The notes under the pieces are model-generated. The model had not been told where the DNA came from, made no database searches, and worked only from the letters and a program-made list of their open reading frames with translations. From assembly GCA_002404095.1 (NCBI GenBank), contig DHJA01000027.1:1-7845 (forward strand): a DNA stretch of 7,845 nucleotides, written 5' to 3'. The stretch is from Planctomycetaceae bacterium UBA4732. Its GTDB lineage: Bacteria > Planctomycetota > Planctomycetia > Gemmatales > Gemmataceae. How positions within the stretch are numbered: position 1 is the stretch's first letter; every line of letters starts with the position of its first letter. Shown here piece by piece: positions 5,442-7,845 of the stretch. The translations under genes and the position numbers were made by a program.

Positions 5442-6101
5442 ATGAGCCCAAGCATTCCGATGTGCGAATTCCAGCGCGGTTCTCCCTTCTACTCGCTGAT
5501 TACGAATTACACTGTCTTGCTGCTTGGCTTCAAAGAGTTCACCGCAGCGGGAATCGCGTTGTTTGTCCAAGGCTTACCTGAGAAAGAGCGATCACAAGTA
5601 CTGGACGATGCCCGAAGCCGGGGAAACTACGAACTTGTCCAGCGATTGGCAAACGCGAACCCTGCAGAGCTGCATCCGCCGCTCGAACTTGTTTCCGAAC
5701 TTGAGAACCAGCGGATAAGGATTGACGCCCCCGCAACCATGCTCGAACTAATGCGCAACACGGGTCACCTATTGCCCTCCCTAAAGCGCACGGCGGCCGG
5801 AAGCCTGCTTATTCACGCATTCGAGCAAACTCAACCGTTTCACGATCGGGGACATCTCTGGGAGTTTTTGCGCCATTGTCGAAACGCCGCAGCACATGGA
5901 GGTCGTTTCAATCTGCGGCATGGCGAACCGCTTCGGCCTGCGGTGTGGGGAAGATTCAGCGTTACCGCATCCCTTCAGGGAACCTGGCTTATTGCGACAG
6001 AGGAAGCAGCTGGTTTACTTGCACCAGGAGACCCGCTTCGCTTACTGTGGGATCTTGAACAGGCCAACCCGAAACTTGTCGGAGGCACCTCCTCGACATG
6101 A
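5442..6101 (+). CDS. Predicted HEPN-type RNase-like protein (Rx4H motif)
   Basis: The 219-residue product appears mostly helical and carries RNAAAH (R147-H152) in the context WEFLRHCRNAAAHGGRF. This fits the Rx4-6H catalytic signature of HEPN ribonucleases, which act in toxin-antitoxin, abortive-infection and other RNA-targeting systems. A hydrophobic patch (about 22-44) is more likely buried helix than membrane anchor. The C-terminus has LLAPGDPLRLLWDLEQANP. ATG 5442 is chosen over 5409 because GAAGG lies 8 nt before it. An HNH nuclease gene follows 103 nt downstream on the same strand, and two RNA/DNA nuclease-like genes side by side suggest a defence or stress module. No nucleotidyltransferase antitoxin (MNT) is visible. 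HEPN assignment rests on one motif and the helical composition. Confidence 0.65.
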   Translation: MSPSIPMCEFQRGSPFYSLITNYTVLLLGFKEFTAAGIALFVQGLPEKERSQVLDDARSRGNYELVQRLANANPAELHPPLELVSELENQRIRIDAPATMLELMRNTGHLLPSLKRTAAGSLLIHAFEQTQPFHDRGHLWEFLRHCRNAAAHGGRFNLRHGEPLRPAVWGRFSVTASLQGTWLIATEEAAGLLAPGDPLRLLWDLEQANPKLVGGTSST

Positions 6102-6140
6102 TTGACGGGCGGCTTGAAAGGAAAAATGCTGTCACGCCGT

Positions 6141-6169
6141 TTTCCGAGCTGAATAACGTTTAATAAAAT
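6141..6169 (+). promoter_or_regulatory. Possible promoter upstream of the HNH gene
   Basis: A short AT-rich stretch contains TAAAAT (6164-6169, five of six matches to TATAAT), with a poor -35 (TTTCCG, 6141-6146) 17 nt upstream. It would start transcription near 6176, about 29 nt before the HNH start. It may make the HNH gene independently transcribed. Confidence 0.25.
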
Positions 6170-6204
6170 GCACCGACAATGGTTTCCCGGGTGAAGGTGT
6201 AATC

Positions 6205-6951
6205 ATGGAACCCCAACCGCAGCTCTTCGAGAATCCACCGGCCGCCCTACCTGAAGGTGATCGTGTAAAAGAACTCTCCGAACTGATCGCAAGATACCGC
6301 GTGGCGATGAATCAACTGGTCGGGCGCATGATGTATCTCGAACGTCAGTTTCGGCGCTCCTCGGATGCTTCGGCCGAGATGGTTGGTAGTTTCGTTGATT
6401 CATTTCTTGAGTCCTGTTCCTCCGTTCCCGATAATCCTGAGGAGTGGGAGGGCGGCAACTGCTATACATCCGACGCGGCATACGCCTGTGTACGGCAGAT
6501 GTATATCGCAGCGAGAGACCTGCGCCGCACCGCCAAGATGATCGTGACTATTCGGCGGCACTTTTACCGAGACCTCGTGATCCTCCGCGAGCGTCACATG
6601 CGCGGGGAATCAGGCTTTGATAGCGCCGCCAACCTCAGGATCAATCAGCGCCGCCAGTGGACTGCCGCGGAGCGAAAGAAGATCTGGACGAATTCGGAAA
6701 AGCAGTGCCGGTACTGCAGGGCCTCTCTCGAGTCTGCCGCTGGCGGCATCATGCATATTGACCATATCGTACCTGTAATCGCTGGCGGGGGTGATGACTT
6801 GGACAACCTAACCGCTGCGTGTGTGACGTGCAATCTGAAGAAGAATGCGAAGAGCGAGGAGCGTTTCTTAGCGGAGATTCTCGCAGGAAATCAGTTCCCA
6901 TTGTTCGATGACAGTCCTAAAGGTTCGCCGGATGCGTTAGCTTTACATTGA
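6205..6951 (+). CDS. HNH endonuclease domain protein
   Basis: The 248-residue product has a helical N-terminal half (about 18-55 and 95-130, Arg/Glu-rich, coiled-coil-like) and a C-terminal HNH nuclease domain. Zinc-binding C168-x2-C171 and C206-x2-C209 flank the catalytic HIDHIVP (H184-P190, with D186-H187), followed by DLDNL (N201) and CNLKK. HNH nucleases of this type cut DNA in restriction, phage-defence, mobile-element and repair settings. ATG 6205 has GAAGGTG about 5 nt upstream. The stop overlaps the convergent trpA fragment by 35 bp. The N-terminal domain was not recognised and probably determines target or partner. No methyltransferase or known antitoxin is nearby, so a restriction role is not supported. 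The nuclease domain itself is firm; its biological role is open. Confidence 0.88.
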   Translation: MEPQPQLFENPPAALPEGDRVKELSELIARYRVAMNQLVGRMMYLERQFRRSSDASAEMVGSFVDSFLESCSSVPDNPEEWEGGNCYTSDAAYACVRQMYIAARDLRRTAKMIVTIRRHFYRDLVILRERHMRGESGFDSAANLRINQRRQWTAAERKKIWTNSEKQCRYCRASLESAAGGIMHIDHIVPVIAGGGDDLDNLTAACVTCNLKKNAKSEERFLAEILAGNQFPLFDDSPKGSPDALALH

Positions 6952-7339
6952 GAGCATCACTAAGAGTCCGAGCCAGTTCGCCTATCTCCGTCACGACCTC
7001 ACCCAGCGGTCGCTTGCCGACTTGCTCCAACGGCCGTACCAGCGCGCTGCCGACGACCACGCCGTCGGCCGCCTCGCGCAGCATTCGCACATGATCCGGC
7101 CGGCTCACGCCGAATCCCACGCACAACGGCAACTTCGTCCGCGTCCGCAGCCACGCCAGCTGATCGAGCAATTCCGGCGGTAAGCGGTCGCGTTCGCCGG
7201 TGATGCCGGCCACGCTGACGCAGTACAAAAAGCCCGTCGAACGCCGGGCGATCACGGTGGCGCGGTCGCGCGGCGTCGTCGGCGTGACCAGATGAATCAG
7301 CTTGAAATCGTGGGCGGCGGCCAACGCGGACAGCGATTC
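6917..7339 (-). pseudogene. trpA: trpA C-terminal half, truncated by an insertion sequence
   Basis: About 140 residues match the C-terminal half of the tryptophan synthase alpha subunit, which splits indole-3-glycerol phosphate into indole and glyceraldehyde 3-phosphate. Visible signatures are LIHLVTPTTP, STGFLYCVSVAGITG, LCVGFGVSRPDHV and ADGVVVGSALV, the barrel strands and phosphate-binding loops of the enzyme. Homology stops near Glu-Ser-Leu-Ser at about 7339-7328; beyond it the minus strand is antisense to an IS transposase. The missing N-terminal half would hold both catalytic acids (E. coli Glu49 and Asp60), so this fragment alone cannot be active. The rest may lie past the element, outside the window. 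The end at 6917 (tail VKLTHPANL) overlaps the convergent HNH gene, suggesting the original stop was lost. Confidence 0.85.
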
Positions 7340-7845
7340 CCGACAGAAAAAAGGGGCCTGAAGCAATAGTGTTCGGCTCACTTCTTGCTTCTGGGACGAG
7401 CGGGTCGGTAGGCCAGCATTCTTCCCCAAATTCCCGCGATTTTTACTTCCGCCCGGCACGCTTTTTGCGCCTGATTCTCCGCAGTTGTTATGGCCCGCTG
7501 GGCGGAGAACCCCATGGCGCAGCCACGCCGCGTTGACATCCGTGACAAGGACCTCCACGGCCTGAAGTACTTCCGACTTGTCGGACCGCTGCTCGAACGC
7601 CTCCAGAGCGACGCCACCGCCCGCGACAAGGCCGGCAATCGTCAACTGTTCTTCGATCAATACGCCGGCTTGCTGCTGCTGACCTTTTTCAGCCCCATCG
7701 TGACCAGCCTGCGCGCCTTGCAGCAAGCCAGCGGCTTGGCCAAAGTGCAAAAGCTGCTCGGCTGCGAACGCGCCGCTCTGGGTTCGTTGAGCGAGGCCAG
7801 CCGCGTCTTCGACCCCGAAACAACCTCTGCGCGTCCTTGAGGTCG
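7340..7845 (+). mobile_element. Insertion sequence (IS4-like), left part only
   Basis: The element starts between about 7337 and 7350, where trpA homology ends, and continues past the right edge. Its non-coding left end (about 7340-7513) contains an inverted pair GAAGCAA/TTGCTTC (7360-7366 with 7385-7391). The exact terminal repeat and target duplication cannot be defined because the right end is not in the window. Confidence 0.75.
7514..7845 (+). CDS. IS4-like transposase, N-terminal part, frameshifted near the window edge
   Basis: The protein begins MAQPRRVDIRDKDLHGLKYF and continues with LVGPLLERLQSDATARDK and QLFFDQYAGLLLLTFFSPIV, an N-terminal region I recognise from IS4-type DDE transposases of planctomycetes. 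It is partial: the DDE catalytic core lies beyond the window. ATG 7514, with GGCGGAG 6 nt upstream, is a better start than ATG 7490. The frame closes at 7840 after FDPE, but removing one A from the run at 7818-7820 restores FDPEQPLRVLEV, open to the edge and a more natural continuation. A one-base insertion (mutation or sequencing indel) is therefore likely. This gene is the evidence for the element that split trpA. Confidence 0.75.

Noticed and set aside
4989..5570. Minus-strand 193-codon frame
   Set aside because: It is opposite better-supported plus-strand frames, has no recognisable domain, and spans the start of the HEPN-like gene.
7340..7750. Single 277-residue minus-strand protein joining trpA to upstream sequence
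   Set aside because: The N-terminal half is antisense to the IS transposase and non-coding IS end; only the C-terminal half is TrpA.

Overview
The window looks like a GC-rich chromosomal or metagenomic segment of a planctomycete (Pirellulales/Gemmatales-like). This is inferred from the style of the ECF sigma factor with its LolA-like/beta-propeller membrane partner, the type of IS4-like transposase, and several intergenic palindromic repeat families whose spurious translations (for example a SPERKRG peptide) I associate with planctomycete genomes. No rRNA, tRNA or CRISPR array was seen.

Left part (1-1620, minus strand): a cyclopropane-fatty-acid-synthase-like methyltransferase gene (195-1520) with a recognisable promoter. 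Beyond its 3' end lie a perfect 34-bp inverted repeat and a hairpin repeat (element A). The 429-base stretch 1521-1949 holds the cfa-like promoter, a four-hairpin palindromic element and a second hairpin repeat (element B). B shares its 25-nt loop with A and shows a compensatory stem change.

Centre (1950-4538, minus strand): a small gene that ordinary ORF calling breaks up. It has a strong ribosome binding site, an in-frame TGA exactly at the second redox position of a CxxC/U motif, a SECIS-like hairpin just after the TGA, and an Rdx (SelW-like) fold signature. It also carries a one-base frameshift before its C-terminus. Upstream of it (higher coordinates, same strand) is a translationally coupled pair: an ECF sigma factor and a membrane protein with LolA-like and PD40/WD40-like beta-propeller domains, the likely anti-sigma or sensor partner.

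Right part (4719-7845): four plus-strand genes follow. Two are short hypotheticals, the first with a His...Cys arrangement recalling permuted papain-like proteins. The third is a protein with an Rx4H (HEPN-type) RNase motif and the fourth an HNH endonuclease; the last two may form a small defence or stress module. The HNH gene converges on the C-terminal half of trpA, which is cut at about 7340 by an insertion sequence whose IS4-like transposase begins at 7514. The transposase reading frame is itself shifted near the right edge of the window.

Overall this is an accessory, repeat-rich region where conserved genes (cfa-like, sigma/anti-sigma, trpA) are interspersed with mobile or decaying sequence. 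The most interesting object is the candidate selenoprotein gene at 1950-2175.
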